The notes under the pieces: model-generated
Seen by the model: only the letters and a program-made list of their open reading frames with translations
Database searches by the model: none
What the model was told of the DNA's origin: nothing
Assembly: GCA_018970725.1 (NCBI GenBank)
Contig: JAGWVU010000040.1
Span: 1-46,254 of the forward strand
DNA: 46,254 nucleotides
Source of the DNA: Verrucomicrobiota bacterium
GTDB taxonomy: Bacteria; Verrucomicrobiota; Verrucomicrobiia; Verrucomicrobiales; DEV007
Reading direction: 5' to 3'
Position numbers and translations under genes: made by a program
In this document: piece after piece, positions 18,318 through 27,764 of the stretch
How the letters are laid out: each line of letters begins with the position of its first letter
How positions within the stretch are numbered: the first letter of the stretch is position 1

Positions 18318-20138
18318 TCAGGTCGGGAGGGTTTTTTTTTCCGCGAGGGCCCGCGCGTAGGCTTGTTCGACCAGCATAGCAGCCAGGGTTTCCGTGGCCT
18401 CGTCGAGTGTTTGGTTGGCGCGTTTGAGGCGCGGGGCATCGTGCGGATCGGCGCTCAAGGCGGCCCGGACCTCGGCGGCGGCGGTCTCGATGGCCCCTTT
18501 CTCCGCGGGATCGAGTTGGTCCCCGATCAGTCCGAAGGCGGCGTCCACGGCGGGGAGAAGTTCATCGCTCTTGAGTTTGGCTTCCGTCCAGATCCGCTCG
18601 TTCATGTCCTCGAACGCGTGATCGACCGACTCGGAAATCATGCGTTCCACGGCTTCGTCCTCCACGTTGACCGCGGCGCTGGAAATCTCGAGGACGCGGT
18701 CCGTGTTGGTGTGTGTGTCCCGGGCGAGGATGCGGAGAATGCCGTTGGCATCGATCTCGAATTGCACGCCGATCCGGGCGCTTCCCTTGGGGCCGGGTTC
18801 GAAGGCGAGGGTGAATTGGCCGAGATCCCAGTTGTCCCGCGCCAGTTCCCGTTCCCCCTGGAGGACGCGGATGAGCATCGAGGGTTGGTTGGCCACGGCG
18901 TTGGTGAAGAGTTCGCCCGCTTTGGCCGGGATCGTGGTGTTGCGCGGGATGATCACATTCATGAGGCCGCCGAAGGTTTCGATCCCGAGGGACAAGGGGG
19001 TGACGTCGAGGAGCACCAGATCCCGGAGGGCGCCGGAGAGCATGCCGGCCTGAATCGTCGCCCCCAGGGCAACGGCCTCGTCCGGGTGTTGGCTGATGTC
19101 CGGTTCCTTGCCAAACAACTCCGCCACGAAGCGCCGGACCAAGGGGATCCGCGTGCTGCCGCCCACCAAGACCACGGCGTCGAGTTCCCCGGCGGGATCG
19201 GTGATGCCGGCATCGGCCAGGGCGCGGAGGCAATGGGCCCGGGTGCGTTTCACCAAGGGGGCGGCGAGGCTCTCGAATTCCGTGCGGGTCAGGGTGAGCC
19301 GATGGTTTGAGCGATTGTCCAGAAAGGGAAGGAGAATCTCCACTTCCTCCCTGGCGCTGAGCGCTTCCTTGGCGTCCCGCGCCGCTTCCCGCAGGCGCGG
19401 GGCGGCCTCGGCGGGGCGGGCCGGAGCGAGCCGGCTTTCCATCCAGGAGACGATGGCGTGGTCGAGGTCGTCCCCGCCGAGCCGGGTATCGCCGGAGGTG
19501 GCGATGACTTGGAAGACGCCCTTGTTGAGTTCCAGGATGGAGATGTCGAACGTGCCGCCGCCGAGGTCGTAAACGGCGACCTTGGAAGATTCCGACAGCT
19601 TGTCCAAGCCGTAGGCCAGCGCGGCGGCGGTGGGCTCGGCGAGGATGCGTTCCACGGTGAGGCCGGCGAGTTCACCGGCGCGCTTGGTGGCTTGGCGCTG
19701 GGCGTCGTTGAAATAGGCGGGCACGGTGATGACGGCGCGGTCCACCGTGGTTTCCAGTGCGGCTTCGGCGGTGCGCTTCAGCTGTTTGAGAATTTCGGCC
19801 GAGATCGCTTCCGGGGAATGAAAGTCCGATCCCAGACCGATCGCCAGGGAACCATCGGGACCGGTCGCGAGCGGGTGCTGACCGGAGGTGGCGGGATCGA
19901 GTTCGGCGGGGCGGCGCCCCATGAAGCGTTTCACCGAGGCGATGGTGTGCGCCGGATCCACCGCCAGCATGCGCCGGGCCGGTTCACCGGTGAGGACGGC
20001 ACCGCGTTCCGCCGGAGGCCAGTGCACCACGGAGGGAAGGAGGCGTTTTCCGGCCGCGTCCGCCAGAAGAATGGGGAAGCCCGAGTCCACCACGCCGACG
20101 AGGGAATTTGTCGTGCCTAAGTCGATACCAACGATCAT
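18318..20138 (-). CDS. Hsp70-family chaperone (HscA/DnaK-like)
   Basis: This 606-residue protein has the complete Hsp70 ATPase domain: [14 protein letters not shown] (phosphate 1), [14 protein letters not shown] (phosphate 2) and [14 protein letters not shown] (adenosine). The linker is LLLD-like ([19 protein letters not shown]) and the substrate-binding domain follows to the C-terminus. It is shorter than DnaK and lacks the DnaK-type EEVD or Gly-rich tail, which fits HscA-type chaperones, but no iron-sulfur genes or DnaJ/GrpE are adjacent. It may be one of several Hsp70 paralogs. It converges on the hybrid kinase with 11 bp between the stop codons. ATG start at 20138. No CIRCE heat-shock operator was seen upstream. 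Confidence 0.9.
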   Translation of the reverse strand: MIVGIDLGTTNSLVGVVDSGFPILLADAAGKRLLPSVVHWPPAERGAVLTGEPARRMLAVDPAHTIASVKRFMGRRPAELDPATSGQHPLATGPDGSLAIGLGSDFHSPEAISAEILKQLKRTAEAALETTVDRAVITVPAYFNDAQRQATKRAGELAGLTVERILAEPTAAALAYGLDKLSESSKVAVYDLGGGTFDISILELNKGVFQVIATSGDTRLGGDDLDHAIVSWMESRLAPARPAEAAPRLREAARDAKEALSAREEVEILLPFLDNRSNHRLTLTRTEFESLAAPLVKRTRAHCLRALADAGITDPAGELDAVVLVGGSTRIPLVRRFVAELFGKEPDISQHPDEAVALGATIQAGMLSGALRDLVLLDVTPLSLGIETFGGLMNVIIPRNTTIPAKAGELFTNAVANQPSMLIRVLQGERELARDNWDLGQFTLAFEPGPKGSARIGVQFEIDANGILRILARDTHTNTDRVLEISSAAVNVEDEAVERMISESVDHAFEDMNERIWTEAKLKSDELLPAVDAAFGLIGDQLDPAEKGAIETAAAEVRAALSADPHDAPRLKRANQTLDEATETLAAMLVEQAYARALAEKKTLPT

Positions 20139-20261
20139 CTGCGGGCACCTTGGCGGGGAATGGCGGGGCTTTCAACCCCGGGGATGGATCCCGGGCGGGA
20201 GCCAAAAAATCCCCGGCATTCTTCCTTGTCTTCCGGTGAGGGATCGCCGAGGGAGGCGAGA

Positions 20262-21029
20262 GTGAAAACATTCTCTTGTTTGTGGGTATGGATGGCGATG
20301 GTTTGGTCGGTAACTGCGGAAACCACCGGAAGTTATGCTGCATGGAGTCTGGATCTCCCGGAAGCTTCACGCCGTTTCACGGCGGATGCGGATGGAGACT
20401 CTCATCCGAACGGGTTGGAGTTCTCCCTGGGGCTGTCCGCTCTGGTCCCTCAGGCGGGCCTGAACATGGCGCTGGACAAGGTGGTGCTCGGTTCGGGGCT
20501 CCATCCGACGGTCAGCTTCGCGGCCGCGGAGGCGGCGTTCGAGGAGGTGACCCTGCGGCTCGAGGGGAGCGATGACGCGGTGACGTGGGTGCCCGTGGTC
20601 ACGTTGGTTCCCGGAGCGGGCTGGCAGGGGGACGGGGAGGTGACGATGGATCCGGTGCCCGGCGGAGGGCCGGTGAGGGTCAGGGTCACGGTGCGGGATG
20701 GCAGGGATCTGGCCCCCGGCCGGGCCCGGTTTTACCGGTTGAGCGCGGTGATCGACGAGGATGGCGACGGGATGCGGGACGTCTATGAGATCGCCCATGG
20801 GCTGAATCCCCGGGTCGACGACGCCGCACTGGATTTGGATGGGGACGGTCTGGACAACGCGACGGAACACCGTTTGGCGACGCGGGCCGATCGACGGGAT
20901 AGCGACGGGGATGGCCGGTTGGACGGGTTTGAAGTGGCGAAGGGGAGGAACCCGTCTTTGGCGGAGCAGCGGGCAGACCTTTCGGTTCTGCGGTTTGCGG
21001 TGTATCTCCCCTTGCGCCGGGAGTCGTGA
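20262..21029 (+). CDS. Secreted protein with Ca-binding (thrombospondin type 3-like) repeats
   Basis: This protein of about 255 residues starts at GTG 20262, chosen because GGAGG lies 5 nt upstream and a signal peptide follows directly (FSCLWVWMAMVWSVTA). A short motif TADADGDSHPNGLEFSLGLS near residue 40 is common in secreted verrucomicrobial proteins. Three DxDGDG calcium loops sit at about 165-176, 191-202 and 213-224. The middle region looks like a beta-sandwich but was not recognised. There is no clear C-terminal anchor. Function unknown; surface or extracellular location is inferred. It is divergent from the Hsp70 gene and ends 3 bp from the rpoD stop. Confidence 0.75.
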   Translation: MKTFSCLWVWMAMVWSVTAETTGSYAAWSLDLPEASRRFTADADGDSHPNGLEFSLGLSALVPQAGLNMALDKVVLGSGLHPTVSFAAAEAAFEEVTLRLEGSDDAVTWVPVVTLVPGAGWQGDGEVTMDPVPGGGPVRVRVTVRDGRDLAPGRARFYRLSAVIDEDGDGMRDVYEIAHGLNPRVDDAALDLDGDGLDNATEHRLATRADRRDSDGDGRLDGFEVAKGRNPSLAEQRADLSVLRFAVYLPLRRES

Positions 21030-21032
21030 GGA

Positions 21033-22730
21033 TCAACCGCGTGGGGCGTCGATGAATCCCTCCAACTGCCGGATCCGCGTGGGGTGACGCATTTTCCGCA
21101 GGGCCTTGGCCTCGATTTGGCGGATGCGTTCCCGGGTCACTTGGAATTGTTTGCCGACTTCCTCGAGGGTGCGGCTGCAGCCATCGACAAGTCCGAAGCG
21201 TTGTTCAAGAACCTGCCGTTCCCGCGGGGTGAGGGTGTCGAGCACATCGCGGATCTTGTCGCGGAGCAAGCTGAACGCGGTGGTATCGCTCGGGTCGCCG
21301 GCGGACCTGTCCTCGATGAAATCACCGAAGTTGGTGTCATCGCCATCGCCCACCGGTTGTTGCAAGGAGATGGGATGTTGCGCCATTTTGAGCACGGCGC
21401 GGACGCGTTCCACGGGGAGATGGATTTCGTCGGCGATTTCGTCCGGGCTGGGTTCGCGTCCGAATTCCTGGACGAGTTGTTTCTGGACCCGCATCAACTT
21501 GTTGATGGTCTCGATCATGTGGACCGGGATGCGGATGGTGCGGGCTTGGTCGGCGATGGATCGGGTGATGGCCTGCCGGATCCACCAGGTGGCGTAAGTG
21601 GAGAACTTGTAGCCCCGGCGGTATTCGAATTTTTCGACGGCCTTCATGAGGCCCATGTTTCCTTCCTGGATGAGATCGAGGAAGGAGAGACCGCGGTTGG
21701 TGTATTTCTTGGCGATGGAAATGACGAGGCGCAGATTGGCCTCGACCATCTCTCCCTTGGCCTGGCGCGAGTCCGCGAGGGAACGGGTCAGTTCGGCATG
21801 GGCGACGCGGAATTCCTCCGGAGTCATCCAGGTGGCTCCCGCGAAATCATGGGGATCGAGTTCGCCGTTGGAAGCGAGCAGGCGATCGTTCCAGGCATCG
21901 GCCAGGGCGACGAATTCCTCGACGATTTTTCCGCGGAAGAGCAGTTTGGCGTAGAGGCGTGACAGACCGGCCATCGCCTTCCTAAGTTCGTCTTCGAGCG
22001 AGGCGAGGGAGGAGGCCTCGGCGTGGACGAGCCGGGCGCGGATCCCGAGGACTTCCTCACGTTGGGCCGCGAGTTGATCGACCAACTTGGGCAGTCCTTT
22101 CAGGTAGCGCTCGCGGCTTTCGAGCTTTTTGTCGACCACGAGGCGGTCGAGCCGTTCGGAGCCGTCGGCCAGCTTGGAAGAGAGCTCGAGGAAAGCTTCT
22201 GCAACGAATCCGAAGCGATGGATGACGCGGAGGATGGTGGAATCCGCGATCTCGATGCGTTTGGAAATTTCGACCTCCTGATCCCGGGTCAGAAGGGGCA
22301 CCTGCCCCATCTGCTTGAGATACATGCGGACGGGATCATCGAGGGTCTCAAGCTTGGATTCCTCCCGGGCTTCCTCGGGATCGTCTTCGGAAGGTTCCGC
22401 CGGTTCATCCTTGGGCTCGCCCTTGAGATCCTCGGTCTCCGCGGCATCGACGATCTCGAATTCCATGGCGCGGAGTTGCTCGAGGATTTCCTCGATGACA
22501 TCCGGGCTGACGACGCCGATGGGAAGGGCCTCGTTGATGTCGTCAAACGTGAGGTAGTCCTGTTCCTTGGCGAGTTTGATCAGGTCCCGCAGCTTGGCTT
22601 GGATTTCCTGGCTGATGGTGTCTCCCTTGGCCCCGGCGGAGGGGACGGGCGTGGCGGGAGCCGTGGCGGTTCCACCGGGAGCATCCCCAGATTCACTGAG
22701 GGGAGGTTTGGATGAGACTCGACGGGCCAT
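21033..22730 (-). CDS. rpoD: RNA polymerase primary sigma factor (sigma-70)
   Basis: This 565-residue protein has the full primary-sigma layout. Region 1.1 is at about 40-100, an acidic linker at 105-128, and region 1.2 at 131-160 ([17 protein letters not shown]). A non-conserved insert follows (165-330). Region 2 is at 331-402, including [12 protein letters not shown] and [15 protein letters not shown], and region 3 at 403-475. Region 4 is at 495-560, with the helix-turn-helix in [20 protein letters not shown]. It directs housekeeping transcription. The ATG at 22730 is preferred over the TTG at 22742. It lies downstream of dnaG on the same strand, as in the classical macromolecular-synthesis operon, but has its own strong promoter. 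Confidence 0.96.
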   Translation of the reverse strand: MARRVSSKPPLSESGDAPGGTATAPATPVPSAGAKGDTISQEIQAKLRDLIKLAKEQDYLTFDDINEALPIGVVSPDVIEEILEQLRAMEFEIVDAAETEDLKGEPKDEPAEPSEDDPEEAREESKLETLDDPVRMYLKQMGQVPLLTRDQEVEISKRIEIADSTILRVIHRFGFVAEAFLELSSKLADGSERLDRLVVDKKLESRERYLKGLPKLVDQLAAQREEVLGIRARLVHAEASSLASLEDELRKAMAGLSRLYAKLLFRGKIVEEFVALADAWNDRLLASNGELDPHDFAGATWMTPEEFRVAHAELTRSLADSRQAKGEMVEANLRLVISIAKKYTNRGLSFLDLIQEGNMGLMKAVEKFEYRRGYKFSTYATWWIRQAITRSIADQARTIRIPVHMIETINKLMRVQKQLVQEFGREPSPDEIADEIHLPVERVRAVLKMAQHPISLQQPVGDGDDTNFGDFIEDRSAGDPSDTTAFSLLRDKIRDVLDTLTPRERQVLEQRFGLVDGCSRTLEEVGKQFQVTRERIRQIEAKALRKMRHPTRIRQLEGFIDAPRG

Positions 22731-22820
22731 GAGAGTCACCAATGGACGAGGGGGCTGTCAACGAACAACAGGTTTGTAGGAATCGCCTCTTCCCGCACGA
22801 CCGGGGCCGGGTAGCCGGGT

Positions 22821-22849
22821 ATTATCCCGGTTGACGAGGGTGCAGTCAA
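22821..22849 (-). promoter_or_regulatory. Strong sigma-70-type promoter for rpoD
   Basis: On the minus strand TTGACT (22849-22844) and GATAAT (22826-22821) are separated by exactly 17 nt, each one mismatch from consensus. The predicted start is near 22814, which gives a leader of about 85 nt to the rpoD ATG at 22730. The -35 overlaps an inverted repeat (GTTGAC 22830-22835 / GTCAAC 22845-22850) and the -10 lies in a CCGGG/CCCGG hairpin (22815-22830), which could serve regulation. Confidence 0.8.
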
Positions 22850-22939
22850 CTGCTTCTTGAAGCGACTTCGGGCGGGGAGGCGAGGGGGGGACAATGGCGG
22901 AGCAGGGGGGCTTTCCATCTGTCGGTCCCCGCTCTGGAT

Positions 22940-24760
22940 TCATTCATTCTGGAGGCCGGAGATCGTTGGCAGGGCGCGCAATTCGGCCCCCAGTTTCATG
23001 GAGAGATCGAGCAGGGGGAAGATCTCGTCCGAATCCTCCGGGAGCCGGGAGACGCGTCCCTTGCATTCCGCGATGCGGTTCTCCAGAGATTTGCGGCGGA
23101 GGGAGGTCCAACAGGCTTCCGCCAGGAGGATTTCGCCCTCCGGTCCGAGATTTTCCTCGGAGGCGGGACCCGGTTCCACGAGGAGCCTGCCGATGGTGTT
23201 TTGTTGATCCTCCGGGAGTTCGGCGAGGAAGGCGGAGACGGACGAGGCGAGCGAGGGGTCGAGATCCGCCATCCAGAGGGTTCGGGCGAGACCGGACTCG
23301 GCGATGTCATCGAGCACGGTCGGATCCCCGTTTTGTTGGATCCAGCGGCGGGCGGGCAGGGAGCCGAGCAGGAGCCGGCAGAAGGTCTTCATGACGTGGC
23401 TTCCGGGGGCTTCGGCGGGCTGGCTGGCCCTGGCCTTGGCGTGCTGGCGGGTCTGGGTGGCTTGGGCCTCCTTGCGCACGGCGGCGGTGAGGGAGTCCAC
23501 GGAGACGGCGAGCCGGTTGGAAAGATTCTGAATCAGGACGCCGCGGAGGATGGCGTCGGGGACCAGGGCGGCTTGCCGGGCCAGTTCGGAGGCCAGTTCC
23601 ACCCGTTGCGCGATGGTGGTGGCGGGCGAGGTGGCGCCGCGGATGCGGATGAGGAAGTCGAAATAATCCTCGGCCTGTTCGACCAGTTGGAGGAAGGCCC
23701 CGGCGCCGCCCTTGCGGATCACGGAATCCGGATCCTCCCCGGCGGGCATGGGGACCACGCGGACGGAGAGACCGGCCGGGGCCAGTTTGGCAAAGGCCTT
23801 GGAAGTGGCGCTCAGTCCGGCGCGGTCGGCATCGAAGCAAACGAGGACCTCGTTGGTGTGGCGGGCGAGGAGCCGGGCCTGGCCGTCGGTGAACGCGGTG
23901 CCGAGCGGGGCCACGATGTTGGTGACCCCGGCCTCGAAGGCGGAGATGAGGTCGAGTTGTCCCTCGCAGAGGATGGCGCGGCCGGCCTTGAGAATGGGTT
24001 GTTTGCTGCGGTCGAGCCCGAAGAACATTTTCGATTTCTCGAAAATCATGGTCTCCGGTGAGTTGACGTATTTTCCTCCCGGTTGGTCCGGTGAAAGCAC
24101 CCGGCCGCTGAAGGCGACGGTTTCCCCGTAGTCATTGTTGATGGGGAACATGAGCCGGTGTTGGAAGTGCGGGTAGATGCCCTTGCCGTCTTTCCTGGGG
24201 CGGGCGATCCCTCCGTCGATGAGGACCGAATCGCTGAACTTGTGCGCCTTGGCCCACTGGAAAAAGGCGCGGCGGTTTTCTGGTGCGTAGCCGAGTTTCC
24301 AGCGTTTGGCGACCTCGATGCCGATGCCCCGTCCCTTGAGGTAATCCCGGGCGGGGGCGGCCTCCGGGGAGCGGAGGAGGAGGTGATGGAACCAGTCCCG
24401 AACGGCGGTTTGGAGGGCGCGCACGATGCGGCGGTGCCGGTCCTTGGCGGCCATTTCGGGGGTGATGGCCTCCTCGTCGACGCGGATGCCGGCCCGGTCG
24501 GCGAGCTTTTTGAGGGCCTCGGGAAAGGTCAGGTTTTCATAGAGTTGGAGAAAGCGGAAGACATCCCCGCCCTGTTGGGAGGAGAAGCAATAGAACGCCT
24601 GCTTGGAAGGCATGACGTAAAAGGAGGGGGTCCGCTCGGAGGTGAAGGGGCTGAGGGCACGGAACTCCGCCCCGGCCCGGGTGAGTTGCACGTAGGCGCC
24701 GATCACGCTGACGATGTCGTTCGCTTCTGCGACTTGACGGATCAGTTCCTTGGAAGCCAT
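22940..24760 (-). CDS. dnaG: DNA primase with degenerate zinc ribbon
   Basis: This 606-residue protein is of normal DnaG size. The N-terminal zinc-ribbon fold is recognisable (EFRALSPFTSERTPSFYV, then AFYCFSSQQGGDVFRFLQ), but the CxxH and CxxC ligands read Ser37, Thr40, Cys58 and Ser61, so only one ligand remains. The catalytic core (about 120-365) holds YPHFQHRLMFPI and the TOPRIM residues Glu266 (CEGQLDL) and Asp310/Asp312 (CFDADRAG), so polymerisation should be intact. The C-terminal part (about 450-606) would be the helicase-binding domain. It makes RNA primers for replication. It is followed by rpoD, 209 bp away on the same strand. ATG start at 24760. Confidence 0.94.
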   Translation of the reverse strand: MASKELIRQVAEANDIVSVIGAYVQLTRAGAEFRALSPFTSERTPSFYVMPSKQAFYCFSSQQGGDVFRFLQLYENLTFPEALKKLADRAGIRVDEEAITPEMAAKDRHRRIVRALQTAVRDWFHHLLLRSPEAAPARDYLKGRGIGIEVAKRWKLGYAPENRRAFFQWAKAHKFSDSVLIDGGIARPRKDGKGIYPHFQHRLMFPINNDYGETVAFSGRVLSPDQPGGKYVNSPETMIFEKSKMFFGLDRSKQPILKAGRAILCEGQLDLISAFEAGVTNIVAPLGTAFTDGQARLLARHTNEVLVCFDADRAGLSATSKAFAKLAPAGLSVRVVPMPAGEDPDSVIRKGGAGAFLQLVEQAEDYFDFLIRIRGATSPATTIAQRVELASELARQAALVPDAILRGVLIQNLSNRLAVSVDSLTAAVRKEAQATQTRQHAKARASQPAEAPGSHVMKTFCRLLLGSLPARRWIQQNGDPTVLDDIAESGLARTLWMADLDPSLASSVSAFLAELPEDQQNTIGRLLVEPGPASEENLGPEGEILLAEACWTSLRRKSLENRIAECKGRVSRLPEDSDEIFPLLDLSMKLGAELRALPTISGLQNE

Positions 24761-24776
24761 GGGATCAAGCGGAGCA

Positions 24777-24805
24777 TTGCGCCGTCGGACAAACGGGGAT
24801 AGGGT
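24777..24805 (+). promoter_or_regulatory. Candidate promoter before the NfeD-type protease gene
   Basis: TTGCGC (24777-24782) and TAGGGT (24800-24805) are 17 nt apart in the 107-bp divergent gap between dnaG and the protease gene. The -10 matches TA...T only, but the TAGRNT form recurs before other genes here (39246-39251 and 45207-45212). Confidence 0.3.
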
Positions 24806-24867
24806 GGGAGCAGATTCCCACTCATCAAAGTGCGGGAGAAACTCCGGTCCGGCAACTGATTCTGCTC

Positions 24868-26985
24868 ATGTCAGATTTTTCCAAACCATGGCGTTGTGCC
24901 CGGGCTCTGGCCCTGATCGTGGCGGGGTTGGCCGGGCTGGGGTTGAATCCCGGTCCTGGCGGGGCGAAAGACCGGGTGGTATGGTTAACCGTGCGGCACG
25001 AGGACCTCAACGACGGGGTCCGGCTGCGGGCGTTGCGGGTCTTTTTGCGGGAGTTGGACGCTCTTCCGGCGCGCGCCGTGGCCCTGGAGATTTCCGCCCA
25101 GCCGGGTTATGACCCCGGGATGGCCGCGTTGTTGCTCGACGATCTCCTCGCCCTCAAGATTCCGCTCCATGCCTACGTGCGGACCTCGGCGCTCGGCATG
25201 GGGGCCCTGCTGGCGTCCGGATGCAACACGATTTCCCTGCATCCCGGAGCGGTCATCGGGGGGGCGGCGCCGACGCTGGCGGGGAAGTTGGACGATGCGG
25301 AGTCGCGGCAAACCTTGTCGGTCCTGCGGGCCCGGTTGCGGGGTTTGGCGGTGATGAAGGGGCGGGACGCCGGGTTGCTGGAGAGCATGGTGGGCCTTCC
25401 GGGCCCGGGCCGGGTCGGAGAAGCGGCGACGCCCTCCACGATGGAAGTCGTCACCCTGACGGCGGCGGAGGCCCGGGAGCGCGGGTTGGCGTCGGGCGTG
25501 GCGGACCGGATGGAGACGGCCTTGGCTCAGGCCGGTGTCACCGGGGAACCCATGCGCATCGGGGAAGAAGGTTGGGCCGCCGAAACACCGGCCGCCCCGG
25601 GACCGGAGGCCGCCGAGCCGGAGGAACCGGTGCCGGCCGGAGCCCCGGGAGGGGCGGGTTATGCGGGCAAAATCGTGGTGATTGAAGTGGGCTGGGACGA
25701 TCTCATGGCGAAGGCGCGTTTCCAGTTCATGGAGCGGGTCCTCGCCAAGGCACGCCGGGAGAAACCGGTGGCCCTGATCGTGGAGATGGACACGCCGGGC
25801 GGTTATGCAATGGAGACCTCCGCCATCCTCCGCCCCTTCCAGGATCTCTCTTTCCCGACCTACACGTTCGTCAACACGCATGCCGAGTCCGCCGGTTCCT
25901 TGATCGCGCTGGCGACGGACCACATTTACATGTATCCCACGAGCACGATCGGCTCCGCGCTTCCGGTGACCGGGCTGGGAGAGGATTTGCCGGGGAATCT
26001 GTCGAAGAAAGTGGAGGCGATGACCCGGGCGGAAGTTCGCAACATCGCCATCGCCAAAGGGCACAACCCGGACGTGGCCGAGGCCTTCGTGACCACGGAG
26101 AAGGAGTTGAGCCTCGACGGCGTGGTGATCTGCCGCAAAGGGGAGGTGTTGAACCTGAACGCGGTGGAGGCGACCCGGATCTTCCGGGGCAAACCGCTGC
26201 TGGCCAAGGGCATGGCGCGTTCGCTCGAGGAGATCGTGGAAAAGGAGGGGCTTTCCGGGGAACTGCTCCGGGTGCGGCCCTCCCCCTTTGAGGCGCTGGC
26301 CCAATGGGTGCAACTGGCGTCCGCGGTGCTCATTGCCATCGGTTTGGCTGCGGCCTACACGGAAATGAACACGCCTGGTTTCGGCCTGGCCGGTTTCATC
26401 GCGTTGCTGGCGTTCGGCCTGTTTTTCTTTGGCAACAACGTGGCCGGGAACATGGCGGGTTACGAGACCGCCGTGGTCTTCGGTCTGGGGCTGGTCCTGG
26501 TGGTCATCGACGTCTTTTTCTTCCCGGGCACCTTTCTGGCCGGAATTGCGGGGTTGACCCTGATGGCCGTCGCGCTCGGGTTCGCGATGATCGACCGGGA
26601 CGCCTTCGGGGAGTTCACGGCGGGCGGTGCGGGGGCGCCGGGGTTTGCCGGAGTGTTCGGCAGGCCGGCGGTCTCGCTTGCGGCGGGGTTCGGGTTGTCG
26701 CTTGGCGCGATCGCCCTCGTGATGCGGTTCCTGCCGGGGCTGCACGCCTTCCAGCGGCTCGTCTTGGCAACGGCGGTGCCGTCCGGAACGGGGTTGGCGG
26801 TGGATCCCTTGCTTGGGGCGACGGGGCAGGCGGTGACCGATCTGCGTCCCTCAGGCCGCGTCCGCATCGGGTCCAATCTCGTGGATGTGACGACCGAGGG
26901 CGAGTTCGTGGCCCGGGGAACCGAAGTCAGGGTGAGCCGGGTGCAAGGGGACCGGGTCCTCGTGACCGCGGTGGAAACGCCGTGA
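24868..26985 (+). CDS. NfeD-family membrane-bound ClpP-class serine protease, tandem ClpP folds
   Basis: This 705-residue protein has a signal or anchor helix at about 10-27. A first ClpP-fold domain (35-220) follows, then an Ala/Pro/Glu-rich linker (235-265) and a second ClpP-fold domain (267-470). After these come several membrane helices (about 478-575 and 600-622) and a C-terminal NfeD OB-fold (about 645-703). The second domain keeps the nucleophile Ser341 in NTHAESAGSL and the DTPGG oxyanion loop. In the first domain the matching position is Gly110 (TSALGMGAL), so it looks inactive. NfeD1-type proteases act with stomatin partners in membrane quality control; no stomatin gene is adjacent. 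It converges on the skp gene with 3 bp between. Confidence 0.88.
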   Translation: MSDFSKPWRCARALALIVAGLAGLGLNPGPGGAKDRVVWLTVRHEDLNDGVRLRALRVFLRELDALPARAVALEISAQPGYDPGMAALLLDDLLALKIPLHAYVRTSALGMGALLASGCNTISLHPGAVIGGAAPTLAGKLDDAESRQTLSVLRARLRGLAVMKGRDAGLLESMVGLPGPGRVGEAATPSTMEVVTLTAAEARERGLASGVADRMETALAQAGVTGEPMRIGEEGWAAETPAAPGPEAAEPEEPVPAGAPGGAGYAGKIVVIEVGWDDLMAKARFQFMERVLAKARREKPVALIVEMDTPGGYAMETSAILRPFQDLSFPTYTFVNTHAESAGSLIALATDHIYMYPTSTIGSALPVTGLGEDLPGNLSKKVEAMTRAEVRNIAIAKGHNPDVAEAFVTTEKELSLDGVVICRKGEVLNLNAVEATRIFRGKPLLAKGMARSLEEIVEKEGLSGELLRVRPSPFEALAQWVQLASAVLIAIGLAAAYTEMNTPGFGLAGFIALLAFGLFFFGNNVAGNMAGYETAVVFGLGLVLVVIDVFFFPGTFLAGIAGLTLMAVALGFAMIDRDAFGEFTAGGAGAPGFAGVFGRPAVSLAAGFGLSLGAIALVMRFLPGLHAFQRLVLATAVPSGTGLAVDPLLGATGQAVTDLRPSGRVRIGSNLVDVTTEGEFVARGTEVRVSRVQGDRVLVTAVETP

Positions 26986-26988
26986 CGG

Positions 26989-27630
26989 TCAGGGTTGCTT
27001 CTTGGCGGGTGTCGGCGGTTTCGGATCGCCCGGGGCCGCGAAATCCGGCGGCGCGTTTTTGTTGAGTTCGCCCACCACGTCGTCGGTCAGGTCGACCATC
27101 TTCTTGGTGTTGGCGTAGGCGACGGAAGGGACCCCGTTGACGCCGAAGGTGCGGTTGTGCACCAAATCGATTTGCTTGGCCTCGGCGACCTTGTTGATGG
27201 CCTCGTAAATTTCCTGGTGGAGGGCGAGCTGCGCCCGGTTGGCCTCTTGAGAAAGTTCGCTGTTGGCGGCGTTCTGGATGTCGAGGACCTTGCGCTGAAG
27301 GTCATTGATCTGTTGGGCGCGCCGCTCCGCGTCCTGGAGAATGGCTTTTTTCTTGTCCTCGCTCAGGGTGGGATCCTGCAAGGTTTTCTGCGCGGCCTGC
27401 TGTTCTTCAAGAAGTTTGCGGGCTTGGGAGACCTCGCCCTCGAGCTTTTTCTCCTCCGTCTCACGACGCACTTCCAACGCCTTGCGCTCGACCTCCGTCC
27501 GGTAGTAGTGCCGTTGGATGCGGCCGTAGTCGACCACGCCGACCTTGAGTTCCTGGGCGGAGGCGAATCCGGTGAGGCCCGCGCAGAAGAGCAGGGCGGG
27601 CGGGAGCAATTTGGAGGAGAGGGAGTGCAT
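26989..27630 (-). CDS. Periplasmic chaperone of the Skp/OmpH family
   Basis: This 213-residue protein has a signal peptide (LLPPALLFCAGLTGFASA, cleaved before Gln-Glu). The mature start KVGVVDYGRIQRHYY is the OmpH beta-strand signature. A long charged coiled coil (about residues 45-150) rich in Glu, Lys and Gln forms the tentacle helices, and the C-terminus returns to the body (IDLVHNRTFGVNGVPSVAYAN), ending in a Pro/Lys-rich tail. Skp holds unfolded outer-membrane proteins in the periplasm. The ATG at 27630 fits the signal peptide; longer in-frame starts up to 27876 cross the promoter and the neighbouring gene. No bamA or lpxD is adjacent, unlike in Proteobacteria. It is divergent from an FKBP lipoprotein. 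Confidence 0.87.
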   Translation of the reverse strand: MHSLSSKLLPPALLFCAGLTGFASAQELKVGVVDYGRIQRHYYRTEVERKALEVRRETEEKKLEGEVSQARKLLEEQQAAQKTLQDPTLSEDKKKAILQDAERRAQQINDLQRKVLDIQNAANSELSQEANRAQLALHQEIYEAINKVAEAKQIDLVHNRTFGVNGVPSVAYANTKKMVDLTDDVVGELNKNAPPDFAAPGDPKPPTPAKKQP

Positions 27631-27670
27631 GGAAACAACGACGCGGGACAGAGTTTCGGATTGGGTCGCT

Positions 27671-27752
27671 TTGCAAGGAGTTTTGCAAAACAAGTCTTTC
27701 ACAAAGACGTTCAGTGCTCTTTTTTTGCAACCAGACTCGCGTTTCCGTCTGG
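27671..27752. promoter_or_regulatory. Dyad-rich divergent control region between skp and FKBP genes
   Basis: The 134-bp gap holds three TTGCAA palindromes (27671-27676, 27683-27688 within the 12-bp palindrome GTTTTGCAAAAC at 27680-27691, and 27725-27730). It also holds two short perfect hairpins, GTCTTT/AAAGAC (27694-27708) and CCAGAC/GTCTGG (27731-27752). The patch is AT-rich and lies between two periplasmic folding genes, so a shared regulator is plausible. No bound protein can be named. Confidence 0.5.
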
Positions 27753-27764
27753 TTTGCTCTAAGG

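Noticed and set aside
18302-18340. CCTGA/TCAGG stem and T9 run as a terminator after the hybrid kinase
   Set aside because: The stem is only 5 bp and the T-run is 10 nt away and encodes the Glu-Lys-Lys tail of the Hsp70 gene.
20139-20261. Heat-shock operator (CIRCE) before the Hsp70 gene
   Set aside because: No TTAGCACTC-type inverted repeat is present in the divergent gap.
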